A DNA stretch of 64,000 nt. Source: Leucosporidium creatinivorum (lineage: Eukaryota > Basidiomycota > Microbotryomycetes > Leucosporidiales > Leucosporidiaceae). Of the stretch, positions 1 through 12,679 are shown piece by piece. Under the pieces are notes generated by a model. The model was not told the origin of the DNA. It worked only from the letters and a program-made list of their open reading frames with translations, and did no database searches. Within the stretch, counting starts at the first letter, position 1; every line of letters starts with the position of its first letter. The stretch is from contig BCKL01000024.1 of the NCBI GenBank assembly GCA_001600635.1, positions 310,260 to 374,259 on the forward strand. The letters run 5' to 3'. Made by a program: the position numbers and the translations under genes.

Positions 1-1270
1 TTGTCTGAGAGGGAAGGTGGCGATCATGGCCGAGAGGCTGACTGATGTGATCGACTTGATGAGGTACAGGCTGCAAAGGCAATGGCGCTGTCTTAGCTCG
101 GAAGCCGGATGCGAGACGGGCTCGGCGATGGGAGAAGAAAGGGAAAAACCCGCCGGACTCGGAAGTCTCGCGGCGCGGGGGGAGAGAGGATGTAGGAGAG
201 TAAAGCTCACTGAGTGCGATTGAACTCCTGCGCCAATTCCCTCGTGCCTCCTCCAAAGGCGAAGCCGATCCCGAGAGGGAGAGGGCCGAGCGCTGGACTT
301 GGCGAGCTCAGAGTAGCGATGTGTACATTTGACGCAATCTCTACGGCGCTCCTTGAGAAGCTGAGCCACCCGACCGCATTAGCGATAAAGCGACCTTAGC
401 ATCCAGAGCGAGATGAGAGCAAGAGCCAGCGAGCGCAACCCAGCGCTCGGCTTCGCGTCCAGAGGACTGCAGAAGTCGGAGCTCAGCCACAAGCGAGGAT
501 AACAGAGTCGCCCGACCGCTGCGGCGACTAGGCGACCTCAGCGATCCCAGCAGCGAGCGAAGTTCAAGCGAGATCAGAGCGACTGCCTCCTCATCTCAAA
601 GCTGCAGGCGATCCTCGTCCGCGACGGAGGAAGCAGCTGGCTTCAGCATACCCACTCTGAGCACACCAGCGACCACCAGCCTCCACGAGCAACGAGATGC
701 ACGAGCAGCAAGACGTGGCGAGAAGCAAAAGGAAAAGAGGCTCGCTCGACTTGCTGGCCCAAGGCTCGATAGCTCGGCGACGGGAGAGCTCAGCACTCGT
801 ATAATTGGTGCCACAGGGTCGAGCATTAGCTAAGTTAACGTGACCTGCAGTGCGATAGGTGGTCTGCAGCGAGAGAGCGCCGTTCTCGGTCTCCCTTCGC
901 CGAGACTCTCTTCTCCGCTCCAAAGCCCCTGGGAAGCTTGAGAAACGACCGAGATGTCGTTAAAATACAGCTCAGCGGTCTCGTTCCCCTGCGACTACTC
1001 GCCGAGTCTCCTACGGTCTGGAGATGGCGAGCCGGGCAAAGAAGTGCTGAATCAGCTCGGCTCGGAGTTTGATAGTGAGAAACAGGCTCTTGGTGCTGCA
1101 TCAGAGCAGCGACCACTCTATCAGAGCTGTACCAACACCGGCAGTAAAGGTCTGTACCGCATCAAGCACCGAGCTCGAACCTCCTTAAGCTCGAGCCTTG
1201 TTGACCGCCGTCTCCTCTCTCCTGGCCTCGTCCACTTCTCCTCACTTCTCGACTCGACTACAGCAACAGG
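1..1270. repeat. Diverged dispersed repeat and upstream region of the SNF2 gene
   Basis: No gene is supported here. Bases about 365-900 resemble the inner inverted-repeat region at about 50,540-51,290 in the same orientation: both have CCGACCG followed by an AGCGAT-like motif, then a CTCCTCATCTC block, a GCGATCCTCGTC block, and a stretch around GAGCAGCAAGACG and GGCGAGAAGCAA. The match is degenerate, with many substitutions and small gaps. The last 300 bases before the SNF2 start are presumably its promoter and 5' leader. Confidence 0.5.
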
Positions 1271-4200
1271 ATGGCGATTCTCGAGTTCATCGAGGTTGAT
1301 GATCCTCAGCTCCCACCTCGACCACCTCCCCCTCCACCCGCTCCAGCTCCGGCTGCCGCTTCGTCCAGCTCCAAACGGCCGTCGAGCAGCTCATCTGTAG
1401 CCATGTTGGATCTCACAGGGTCACCTCCTCCCGTCTCTCCACCCAACAAGAAGCTCAAGATCGATACAGCCCAACAGCTCGACGAGTGGTTCGCGGACGA
1501 TGCGCCACTTCGCGCTTCCTCATCGGCTGGTGCTGCAGGGGTGCAGGGAGGGATGGCGGGTACGAGGAGAGTGGTACATACAGGTGCACCCCCTGCTGGC
1601 GCTGCTGTAGGACAGCGAGGTGAGTTCCAACTTCCGCGTCTCCGGCGCTGCGACGAAGCAGGCGGTGAAAGCGGTACGAGCTGACTATCAATGTAACACC
1701 TTACAGTTTCGCCTAATCCGAGCACTGGATTCGCCAAGTACTCCACTGCTCATTCGCCTACAGCAGCTGGCTCCCCTTCCTCCTCCGCCAAGCGCTCTTC
1801 CACTTCGACTTCCTCCTTCCGCCAGCCGCCCATCACCTCCGAGCAAGCACTAGGACTAGGAGGAGCGAATCGCATTCCCGTTATCTCATCCGCCTCTGCC
1901 GCTCGACTCCCCTCGGCTCGTCTCCCCGGTCAGCCTTCGCCTACCGCTGGAGCTGGAGCTGGGCCAGCAGGAGGGAGCAAGAACTACTATCGGATGCAGG
2001 CCGCCGCCGTCTCGACTTCGCTTGCCACTGTAGCAAAGCAAGTCGGTCTCAACCCCCTCCCGCCAGGCAAGCGAGCCAACTCGCTCAACGCCCTCTCGGC
2101 CGGCTCGGCTTCGGCGGGTCCTTCTCGCTCCAACACCCTTCCCTCCTCGCTCAGTACCTCGGGCATGATCGACCTCACCGACGACGCTTCCCCACCACCC
2201 GACGACGACCTCATCATCCCGCAGAACCAGCCCTCCGCCTCGCCGATCTGTATCGGTCAGCTGACCTCCCTCGCCTTGATCCTCTACCCCGTCGTCGAAC
2301 TCCTCCCTCCTCCTCCTCTCGACGCGAACGGCCAACCTCTCCCACCAGAGGAAGCCGCGCGAGCTCCCCCTCCTCCGCCTCAATCCCTCACTCCCCTCCC
2401 TATTCACATCCTTCGCGCCGACCCTCAAGGACCGAACGAGACGCTCAAGCTCGTCACTCCGGGAAGGAGGGAAACGTTTGGTGTGATGGAGCATCGAGTC
2501 GCGAATGTTGTTGCTGGGCTGTTCGGCGAAGGATGGACGGGAACGGGCGTGGGAGTACCAATGGGCAAGGGAGGGAGTGTTTGGTGTGAAGCGAGGGTCG
2601 TAAGGAGGGGAGAGAGGAACGTGAGTGCTGTCTCTGCTGTATCGCGGAGGACGCAGAGCCAGGAAGGGGTGCCGAGCCTGACGGGAACGCCGAGCTGACA
2701 TCCATCCCTCCATGCTCTCCTTCGTCGACTCGCACAACAGCCCATGATGCTACCCCTCCAACTCTTACTCTTCACCCTCCCCCACCTCGTCCCCAACGTC
2801 TCCTCCATCCTCGAAAAAACCGCCCTCTTCCTCGAGCACCCCGCCTCATACAACCCCGCCCAACACTCAGGCGCCGCTTACGCCAATCCGCATAATCCGA
2901 TGGTGGGAGGTGGACCGGGAGGATTAGGGAGTCGAGGATTGCATAACCCTGGAGGGTATGGGATTCCGAGGAGGCCGTTAGGCATGCAGGTCGAGAGCTC
3001 GGCGGAGATGCAGAGGAAGGATGTGGAGAGCACTTTGATGACGCTAAAAAGTGGGACGGATTTGGAGGAGTCGACGCCGCGTATGTACCCCTTCTTTCGC
3101 TCTCGCCCCGACTCACTTCATTGCCGAAGCCTGACCTTTCTCCGCTCCCCCCACAGCGCCAATCGTCACGACCATCCTCTATCCTCATCAAAAGCAAGCC
3201 CTCACCTTCCTCCTCGTCCGTGAAGCTCTAGTCGAGGTCCCCGCCGTCGATGAGGACCCGAGGAATAACCCTACGACCGTGGCGCTCTGGAGGAGGATTA
3301 GCGATACGTATGGAAGGCCGACGGGGTGGAGGAGTATTGTGACGGAGCAGGAGGTCGCTGGGCAGGAGGGAGTGCCGCAGGCGAGGGGGTGAGTTTTCGG
3401 TGTCCGCTCCGGGAGAGGCTGGGAAGGCAGGCGCTAATGTCCACCGTTCTCCCTCGCAGCGCCATCCTCGCCGACGATATGGGTCTCGGCAAAACGATCG
3501 TCATCATCTCCCTCATCGCTACTACCCTTCCCTCCTCCCGCCTTTGGGCTCAAAAACCGCCCTCCAAGGACTCGCACGACACCCGCTTCGACTCTATCCG
3601 CTCCACCGCCGCCTCCTCCTCGAAGCCCAAACTCTCCCTCTCCGACTTCAGCTCCAATCTCTACGGCCTAGCCGACACCGGTCCCGGAACCATCGCCGCC
3701 CCGCCGCTCGTCGCTGGCGGTCCTCCACTCGGCGCGAACGGACGGCCATTGAGCAAGAAGGCAATCGCGAAGAGGAAGAGGGAGATGAAGAAGGAGGATG
3801 AAGAGGGCCGTCGGTTCGAGAAGCTGGTGGTGAGGAGTCGGGCGACGTTGATCGTTTGTCCGTTGAGTACGGTGCAGAATTGGGAGAGTCAGTTGGAGGA
3901 GCATACGAAGGTTGCGGGAGTGGGGAGGGGGAAGGGTGGGAGAGGGAGGAAGGTGGTCGTTACGAAGGGGAATGGCGAGAACGAGGATGATGGCGAGGGG
4001 AGGGGGAAGAGTGCGAGGGCAACGAAGGGCAAGCGACGAGCAGTTGACGACTCGGAGGAAGACGAGGACGAAGCGTCCTTCAATGGCTCCTCCTCCATCT
4101 CCAACGCCGACGACTCCGACTCGGACGACCCCTCCTCCTCCGCCCCCGAATCGCGCCCCTTCTCCATCTACATCTACCACGGCAACCACCGCACTCCCGA

Positions 4201-6809
4201 CCCTCACTACCTCGCCAACCACGACGTCGTCATCACCACCTTCTCGACGCTCGGCACCGAGTTCAGCAAGCAGCAGCGCGCCGAGGAGGAGCGCGAGGAG
4301 GAAGCTGCTGCGCTCGCTAAGGAGGGGGAGGGAGAAGAGGAGGAGTTGATGCAGGTGTTTGGGTACGATGCGGATGGCAAGGTCATCGAGACGAAGCCGG
4401 GAGATGATGTCGTCAAGCCGGGCAAGCCCCTCAAGAAAAGGAAGAAGATGAGGAAGAAGGTCGAGGGAGTAGGAACGAGTCCGTTGCAGATGGTGCAGTG
4501 GTGGAGGGTCGTATTGGACGAGGCGCAGTGAGTGGCTCGATTTTCGGGGAACGGACGACGAACGGTGCGGGCGCTGACCTTCTACCTCTCCCACTCGTGC
4601 CAGCATCATCAAAGAGCACACGACGATCCAAGCTCGCGCCGCCTGCGAGCTCTCCGCCCAACGCCGCATCGCCCTCTCCGGCACTCCCCTTCAAAACTCC
4701 CTCAACGACCTCTTCTCCCTCGTCCGCTTCCTTCGCCTCGAGCCCTTCACCGACCGCTCCGTCTGGACCCAACACGTCGGCGCCCTCGTCAAGAGTGGCA
4801 ACGAACTCGGCCTCGAACGACTGCAGCTCATCATGCGCTACCTCACCCTGCGCCGAACCAAGGAGAGCAAGGATAAGGACGGCAAGCCCATCCTCTCCCT
4901 TCCTCCAGTCTCCCACCGCGTCATCACGCTCAAGCTCGACCCCGCCGAGGAGGCGTTCTACCGACTGCATCACCAAAGGTACAAGCACGCCTTCCTCAAG
5001 CTCGAGGAAACCGACTCGGTCATGAAGAACTTCTGCTCCATCCTCCAGGAGATCCTCCGCCTTCGCCAGATCTGCGTTCACATGGCGTTGGTCAAGGACT
5101 CGGAGGATCTGGGAGGCGACTTGATCGGCACGATCGAGAAGCATGGGATCTCGAAGCCGAGGGCGATTCAGCTCTTGAGCTTGATGAGGGAGGCAGGAGC
5201 GGCAACGTGCGCCGAATGTGGAGCCGAGATGCTCGCGTCGAACGGCCAGGTCGGCGAGCAGGAGGAGGACGTCAAGCCCGACGTCAAGAGGAAGGCACCC
5301 GCCAAGCGCGCTCGCAAGCCCGCCGCTTCGACCACCGCATCGGCTTCGGCTTCGGCTCTCAACTCGGAGGACGACGCCGCCGCCTCCATCTCGTCGTCTT
5401 CGGGCACAGAACTCCACTCGGTCGTCACCCGCTGCCAGCACCTCTTCTGCCGGGCCTGCTTCGCCTCCCACGTCTACCCTGGCTGGCCCAACAAGGTCGT
5501 CTCCGTCGACCGCGCCAGCTGCAGCGTGTGCCGATACGACTTGACGCCGGCGCTGGATGTGGTCGAGGTCGAAGCGAACGAGTTCGAGAAGGCGGTCGCC
5601 GCCGAGGAGGATGGTGAGGACGTCAAGCCGGCGCGAGGTGGCGGAGGAGGAAAGGGCAGGGGTGGAGCAGCGGACAAGAAGGGCAAGGCGACGACGAGGT
5701 TCTTCGAGCACTCGACCAAGACCAAGTGAGTAACGCTCTCTTTCACCTTTCTCGGCCACTCGCGCTAATCCTCTTTCTTCATGCAGAGCACTCATCAACG
5801 ACCTCCTCCCCTTCTCGCGCGCCAACCCTGCTTCGCTCAACTACTGGGGAGGGATGGACGACAACCTCGCGCCTGACGATGCGCCTGGAGGAACCATTGG
5901 CTTCCAGCCTGTCAAAGGAGAGGTCGTCAAGTCGGTCGTCTTCTCGCAGTGGACCAAGTTGCTCGATCGGTGCGTCTCGGTCTCTACTGCTTTCTCTTGA
6001 CGCCTCCTTAAATAGAGCTGACCCTCAATGATCGTTCCGACAGCCTCGGCGACGCCCTCGACCACGAGCAGATTGGCTACTACCGACTCGACGGAGGCAT
6101 GAACCGCGATCAGAGGAGTCGTTCCATGGAGGCGTTCAAGGTCGACCCGAAGTGCGAGGTTCTGCTGGTCTCGTTGAAGGCTGGAGGAGTTGGGTGAGCA
6201 CATTCTCTAAGCTTTCTTGCCGTCGAGTGAGTGCTGACCTTCGCTCCCGTTGCGCACCAGACTCAACTTGACGGCTGGCCGCCGAGTGTACCTCATGGAG
6301 CCTTTCTGGAACCCTGCCGTCGAGGTGAGTCGCTCGGCCGTCTTGCGCGTTCGCCGACTTGAGCTGACCTCCCGCTCCATAGAACCAAGCCGTCGACCGC
6401 GTGTATCGTCTTGGCCAAACCAAGTCCGTACAGACTGTCCGATTCGTCGTCAAGGGATCCATCGAGGAAAGGATGCTCGAGTGAGTGCCTCGCTCTCGGC
6501 GTCGGTTTGGATGGCTCGCTGACACTTCCTTCGCTCTGCTTCTCCCCTTCAGGATTCAAAAGAAGAAAATGGGTGAGTAGCCTCAGACTCTGCGACCCTT
6601 CCGAACCCTTGCTGACCTTTTTTCCTGCTCTCCCAGACCTCGCCGCGTAGGCTTTTTCGCTACCCTCTTTGACGCTGTTGAGCCTGCTCGCTGACTTTAT
6701 CTTCATCAGTAACGCCCTCAAGCAGACGAAGAGCAAAGCCGAGCTGCAGGCGGAGAGGAGGAGTGATTTCAAGTACCTCCTTAACGGAGGACCAGACGGT
6801 GGCATGTAG
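1271..6809 (+). CDS. Rad5/HLTF-like SNF2 ATPase with embedded RING finger
   Basis: Thirteen exons join in frame to 1549 residues: 1271-1619, 1707-2620, 2741-3080, 3157-3388, 3460-4527, 4604-5725, 5787-5969, 6044-6193, 6261-6324, 6383-6480, 6553-6572, 6637-6646, 6710-6809. The N-terminal third is Pro/Ser-rich, with a conserved patch (CIGQLTSLALILYP). A Q-motif (PHQKQAL) precedes the Walker A DDMGLGKT near residue 617; the DEAH box near 967 is split by an intron. RRTKESKD follows, then a C3HC4-type RING (CAECGAEM, CQHLFCRACF, CSVCRYDL; about 1170-1280), then helicase-C motifs VVFSQW (about 1391) and DRVYRLGQT. RING between the two ATPase lobes is the Rad5/Rad16/HLTF layout, linked to nuclear DNA-damage tolerance and PCNA ubiquitination. 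Long acidic inserts separate motifs I, Ia and II. No clear HIRAN domain was recognised, so an exact orthologue name is withheld. Confidence 0.93.
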
Positions 6810-7029
6810 ATAGGTACGGTTCGGCAGCTCGATTTCCCCTTCTCTATAATCCTTTCGTAATCGTTTGTCTGTGTTTAAGCAAAGCAGTCGTTTCCTCTCG
6901 CAATCTTGCCACGAACGTCGAACACGCCGAGAGCTCTCTCTGCAGTCGAGGCGGGCGAGAAAGGCCGTAGAATGTCTCAGAATGTTCCGAGAGTGTCATT
7001 AAAGTACCGCCACGCCTCTCCAGCATCTA

Positions 7030-8277
7030 TCAGGCCTTCAAACCTCCCTCGGCAACGATCTGCTCGGTCAACTCCCACAACTCCCTCGCAAAGGTTGGAT
7101 CGGTCGCCGGCGCAAATTCGGGCTTGACGATTTTGCCGTACGGGTGCATGTAAGCTCCGCGGTACTTCTTGTCCTCGCGTACTCTCGGCGAGGTGAGGGC
7201 GAAGAGGGATGTGAGAGCGCCTTGCGCGGGCGAAAGCCAGAGAGTCTTCACGATGGCGGTGATGATGATCCCGTACTGCAGCAGGCCGTCTGCAAGAAGG
7301 TCATGAGCCGAGACTCTATTAGTAAGATCAAGGCGAGCTCACCGGTAGCCACGCCTCCAGGGTGAAGGGAAACGCAGACGATGTCCGAACCCTCGGCCGA
7401 GAGCTGTCGCTGCAGCTCGACGGTGAAGGGCGTGTTGAGCATCTTGGAGGTCCCGTAGCTATGATTATGAAGTAGTTTAGCAATCTCATAGCTTTGCGGG
7501 AGCCTTGCGAAGCTCACCGAATGAACTTGATCCCGAACGAGTTGAGCTTGGCCTCGGTCGGCGCCTGAGTGTCCCCGAAAGCTTTGTGCGACAGCTTCCA
7601 GTTCTTGGGAGTCTTCATCATAGCGTTAGAGCCAATCTGGAGGGTTCGAACTGGGTCAGCTCGAGCTGCAATGCACCCGCTCGGCTCTTCAAGAACTAAC
7701 CGTCACGATGCGAACGTCTGATCCGGGCTCCTGCGCTGTCTTGCGGAGCAGTGGGAGAAGAGTGGCGGTGAAGACGAAGGTTCCAAAGTGGCTACGAGAT
7801 CACGAGAATATGCGGACAGGCGTGAGCGTTCGCTCGGCGCCGGTGACGCTCAAACTCAAATCGCCGAACTTACTTGACAGCCATCGACAGCTCAATTCCT
7901 TCCTCGTTAACGGTCCAAGGGACATCAATAAGTCTGCCCACACCGTTAATCAATCCGTCAAGCCTCGTAGTGAGCTCAAGCACCCTATCGGCACCCTTTT
8001 TGGCGCCTGCCATGGTCGAGAAGTCGGCTTCGAAGATGGTCACTCGTTCGGCGATCCCAGGATGGCTCTCCTCGAGCTTGCGCAGGGCAGATTGAGCGCG
8101 AGGGATGTCGCGAGCTGAGATGAGGAGGTCGGCGCCGCGAAGGGCGAGGACGAGGGAGGTTTCGAGGCCGATTCCAGTGAGGCCGCCGGTGACGACGTAG
8201 AGTTTCCCTTTGAGGGACGACATGTCGGGCTGGGGAGAGTGAACACGAGCGCTGACTTGCGAAATGAGGGCTCCCAT
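7030..8277 (-). CDS. Short-chain dehydrogenase/reductase
   Basis: Five exons (8277-7874, 7791-7701, 7636-7518, 7458-7343, 7289-7030) join in frame to 329 residues. The N-terminal cofactor loop is VTGGLTGIGLE, matching the TGxxxGIG nucleotide-binding motif; DGLINGVG stands where NNAG usually lies; the catalytic pair is in YGTSK, followed by the SLHPGGVAT segment. Rossmann-fold NAD(P)-dependent oxidoreductases of the WWOX/retinol-dehydrogenase-like group look like this; the substrate cannot be told. Start is uncertain: the Met at 8223, directly before SSLKGK, gives 311 residues and a more usual SDR beginning. It is convergent with the SNF2 gene, with 220 bases between stops. Confidence 0.88.
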
Positions 8278-8541
8278 GTTGTACAGGGGAGAGAGGGAGA
8301 GACGGGGAGTGAGGGAGAGGCGAAAGGTGGAGAGGCAAGAGAGAGAGAGAGGGGAGGGGAACGTCGTGTAGTGAGGTCAATGCATAGCTGTGGTCGGTGT
8401 TAAAGTGTAATTGTGGTCAGCTCCAGCTCCGAGCTGCTCTCGGCGCCGAACAGAGGGCGGAAAGCAATCGAATCAGGAACGCCGAGCCGCTCAAGAGAGG
8501 CGGAAAGCTCGTCGGGGACATACATCGAGCTTACAGCACAG

Positions 8542-11414
8542 CTACATGGACGACAATGCTCCCGACCACTCCCAATTGAACGACCCATCGATGTTCCACA
8601 TCTCTCCTCCACCACCCGTGTTCGACCCGCTCGCCCAATCGTCAAAGCGGAACTCGACATCCAACGCCGGCCACAACGCCTCTGCTGGCAGCTCACTCGA
8701 GATGCCCTCGAGCGCGACCAGGGAAGGCGACTCGAGATCTTCGCCGATGAGGTGGGTGATGAGTTGGATGCCGCGAGGAAGGATGGTGTTGAGTCCGCCG
8801 CCGCTGTCGAGGACGTCTCGGCGGAGCATGTCGACTACCTCGAGGATCTCGGCGCGGAGAAGACGGCGAGTGTTGGAGTCGGTGGAGCCGTGGACGTACT
8901 CGGTTGCGAGAACCATGCCGGAGAGGACCGTGTGCGCCCCGACGTGCCAGGTTTTCTTGACTAAAGGGGAAGCGGTCAGCGAGGCGCTCGAGACGAGCCT
9001 AAGGAAAGCTGTAGGACGTGCACATGGTCGGAACATGTCGTTTCCTCTCCTTGATGAGAGCCCTCGCAGCTTCGAGGCAAATCTGTTCGTCGACAGAGCC
9101 AGGTCAGCTCTCGTCTCGCTCGTCCAGCTCGGCAGCCTTACCTGTCTCGCATCGCTGAAGCGTGAATCGCTGAAGCTCTTGCCAAGGAAGTGACGGTACC
9201 ATCGGATCCTCGCAGGCGGGTTCATCGTCGCCCACAGGTGTCGACTCCAAGGCAGGTAGTCGAAAGGCTTCGTTGGGTCGATGATCGTCGGATAGGGCTC
9301 ATCCGAAGGCTGGAGAGCTGGGCAAAAGTCCAGCACCTTGAGCAGCCGTCGATCATGCTCCACGACGATAGCATACTGCTTGTCGATATCTCCTATCGCA
9401 GCGACCGAGAAGAACTGGTCGGCGAAGGACTTGCAGATCTCGGCGGCGAGGGACATGCCGAGGAGGTGGGAGACGAGAGTGGGAGTGGAGAGAGGGAGAG
9501 CTTTGATGCGGCGGGAGTCGGAGAGCTGCTCGTCGTTGATGTTGGATGGGAGGCAGGTGCGAGCCTGGGGGTGAGCGAGCATGCTCTTTTCGGTGTAGAC
9601 CAGAGTCATCCTGCGCGCTCAGAAGGGTCAGCAACGCTCGCAGAGCCGCGAAAGGAGTCTGAAAGGGCTGCAAGCTCTTCAGACACAGTGAGGAAGGATA
9701 GAAGGCTTACCATTCTCCGATAACGAGACAAGCCCAGATCCGTCGGCCGAGCTCTCGGTACGTCTGTCCTGCCAGTGGCGAATCACGAGTCTCGGGACCG
9801 AGTAGATGGAAGTGAAGCATTTGCGCCGAGTGGTTGGCGCTGTGCAAGAGGCCTCGGATGTAGGCGCCGGCGCTGTGGACAGGGGGGTCAGCATCAGCGA
9901 AAGCTCCAAGCCGAGTTAGCTAAAGCCGAGATGAATTTACCCGAACGTGTAGCCGATCATGGGGAAGACGCAGACGGCTTGTAGTGAGGTGATAGTGGGC
10001 GAGGAGAGGTGGTCGCAGCGCTGTAGGGCGTCGACGGCGAGGTCGAACCAGGTGCGTGGGAGCGAAGCAATTTGCTCTGGAGACGGCGGGAGTTAGCTGA
10101 GCAGTCGCGGTAGCTGATCAGAAGCTAACTCACCAGTAGTGAATCCGATTGAGAGGGCGTAGCTGTCGTCGACGGTGTAGAGGGCACTCTGCGAGCACGA
10201 GGAGATCAGCGAAAGGACCTCGGCGATGAAGGACGAGTCGGAGAGGGCGAACAGCGATGATAGCAAAGTCTGCAACGGTCAAGAAGGTCAGCGCTTCTGC
10301 TGTCGAGTTTTCCTTAAACTAACCAACTCACAAAGCGCCAACCAATCCCATTTCACCTCGGCCTCCTCCCCCTTCTTCAACGCCTCAATCCACCTCTTAT
10401 GCTCAATCCGAAACGTCGGTCCATGGATCACCGCATGCACATAGCTGAGGATATTGATATGCGCTTCGACGAGGTAGGTGCTCTGTTCGATGCTGGGAAC
10501 GGCGGCGAGGAATTGAGGGAGGTAGAGAGGGTTTGTAGCCAGCCAAGGCGGTTGCCAGGAAGGTGATGGAGGATGATGGGCCTGTGGAGAGGTGTACGAG
10601 GTTAGTGATGCTCGATGTGAAGGGAGTGGAGGGGACGAACCAAGCTCGAAGCCAGCTGACTCGGCGAAAGCGGGACGTTGGCCATGCCGAGCAGCTCGAG
10701 GTCCGCTCCGACGATAGCGTTCTCTCGTTCTTGTGCCGCCGACTCCGTTGGTCCGCTCGTCGAAGGTAGCGATTCAGCAGCGACTACGGGAGACGCATCC
10801 GACTTGGGCAGTAGGTCTCGTTGTAGGGAAGCGATCAGGCGCTCTTGCTGCCGGAGCTTGCGTTGGAGGGCTGTGTTCTCCAATTGTAGCTCGTCGGCAT
10901 TGAGAGTTCGTTTTGGTCTGTTTGAGGCGTGTGGGTGAGCTGGGAAGAGCGGAGGGAGAAGAGCGAGATACTCACGCCGGCGGAGGAGCGACGAGGGAGC
11001 CCCGAACGACGACGGGTCTGCAGAGGAGTGATTAGCGGGGAGCGAGTAGAGCAGTGAGAACACCGGGAGAAGCTCACTCGACCTCGCAAGTGTCGGCGAT
11101 GCCTCGTTGGATGCATGGCTGGCAAGGGAACTGTCGGAACGAGCAGCGGGATCAGCACCATCGCGCTCAGTCGGCATCGAAGCTGCGGGGGAAATGGAGC
11201 AAAAAGCTTGAGGACTCACGACCTTAGTGCACTTGATCTTGCGCCTGTAGCAGAAGGTGCAGCTGCTGGGCGCCCGCTGAGAGATCCGCGGTGTCTTGCC
11301 AGTCGAAGGCTGCAACGAGGCAGAGATACTTCCATCGCTGGGCAGAGCAGCGAATGATACAGATGAAGCTTGCTGGCTCCCGCTGGCGATTGGAGCAGAA
11401 GAAGACGAGTCCAT
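8542..11414 (-). CDS. Zn2Cys6 fungal transcription factor (fungal_trans domain)
   Basis: Begins at the Met before DSSSSAPIAS. The zinc cluster is split by an intron: CTFCYRRKIKCTK, then PCQPCIQRGIADTCEVE, giving the six cysteines of a Gal4-type binuclear cluster. A likely coiled-coil dimerisation segment follows (LQLENTALQRKLRQQERL). The downstream exons form a fungal-specific transcription factor domain, best seen in RRIWACLVIGEW followed by LPSNINDEQ, the usual layout of that family. It ends with an acidic aromatic tail, MWNIDGSFNWEWSG. Roughly ten short introns are present; not every boundary was fixed. It is a nuclear DNA-binding regulator with unknown targets. The BSP-family gene lies upstream on the same strand, 132 bases away. 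Confidence 0.88.
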
Positions 11415-11546
11415 GGTCGATGTGCGGAGCAGGAGATAGGCAAGAAGAGAGCTGGGCCGCGCTCCAGTAAGACTTGGAAGGCGGGGTCGGTGATTCGCTG
11501 GAAAGCTTTGTCGAGATACAGCAAAAATTGCGATCAATGCTTCTAG

Positions 11547-12474
11547 CTAATACTGAACATTGTAACCTACTCCTCCCGCTGCAAGAGTCGGCACCGGCTT
11601 CGGCGGATCCTCTTCCTTCTCCTCCTTCTTTCGGCGCTTCTCCAAGTCCTCCTTGTACTCCTCCCATAGGTCCTCGACATACTTGTCTTGACACAGCTTT
11701 CTCAGCGGCTTGCCGTCTTCCCATCCTGCCGAGCGAAGTGCGAGATTAAGCTCGGGGACGAGGACCGGGTTCTTGAACTTGGTCGAAAGCCAGGCGAGGA
11801 AGTAGGCGGTCGTCTGTGGTGTGGTAGCTTGAGTCATCGATATTCTCTACGTACTCGAGCAAGAGCAAAAGCTCACCTGATAGCCTGCATCCCAGGTATC
11901 GCCTCCTTCGCGCCAATGAGGAGGACCGAGATCTGCGCCGAGCCTGACCCAGTCGGCGATCCCCTCAATCACACCACCCGGGCACGTGCCAAACCCGTTC
12001 CACTGGAACACGTGTACGAGCTCATGGCCCAACACTCCTCTGATCTCATGATTGATGCGCCGAGAGTCGCCTCCGACTTGAGCGACGTAGTCGGCCGAGA
12101 GGTGGACCTCCTTGTGCTGCTCATCGAGGTCCGAGCCGCAGGTATGAGCTACTCCTCCGAATGGCCTAACATGTAGGGTGACCGAGCGGATCGTAGGCGG
12201 TCCAGGAGGAGGTGCACCGTGTTCGGAGACCAGAGTCGGAGGGTAGAGCGCGGCCAGGACGATCTCGCAGGACTTTTCGAGCGCCGAGTAGGGACTTGAA
12301 GTGTGCGAGAAGAACCTCTGTGCTCCTGTAAGGCATAAAACGAGGTTAGCGAGCAGTTCGAGCGCGAACAAGAGACGGCGAACGCGCACCTTCGTGCTTC
12401 AGATTGAGCACTTGCAAGTGAAGAGGTGGGATAGCATGTTCTGGTGGTGGTGAAGGTGTCGGTGTCGGCGCCAT
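11547..12474 (-). CDS. Basic secretory protein (BSP) family putative metallopeptidase
   Basis: Three exons (12474-12390, 12325-11877, 11813-11547) join in frame to 266 residues. The core has GVLGHELVHVFQWNG near residue 129, a zincin HExxH motif, followed by CPGGVIEGIADWVRL, the arrangement typical of the plant and fungal BSP family (Pfam BSP, peptidase-like). The family is usually secreted and linked to defence in plants, but this predicted N-terminus (MAPTPTPSPPPE) is Pro/Thr-rich with no hydrophobic signal, so either the start is elsewhere or the protein stays inside the cell. The C-terminal quarter is a charged, Lys/Glu-rich helix (about EDLEKRRKKEEKEE). It is divergent from the lipase gene, 205 bases away. 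Confidence 0.88.
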
Positions 12475-12679
12475 TTCCTGTAGTCGAACAGTCCCGAGAA
12501 TCGAACAGTTGCGGAGGAGAGCAACCCGTGTCGACCGTCATCATCTCGCTTCCTCGCTTCCGGCGCTCTTTCGCTTCGACCACTTCCTAGATCTTTCAGA
12601 GCAGGCAGCTCATCGTTAGCTCTCGCTTCAGCTTAAACTGGCGCGCATCCTTCGCTGCAGCCCTAAGAGGCTCCGTCCC

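Noticed and set aside
4431-5840. Long minus-strand frame (469 codons) opposite the SNF2 gene
   Set aside because: It is the antisense of confirmed helicase and RING exons in GC-rich codon context and has no independent features.
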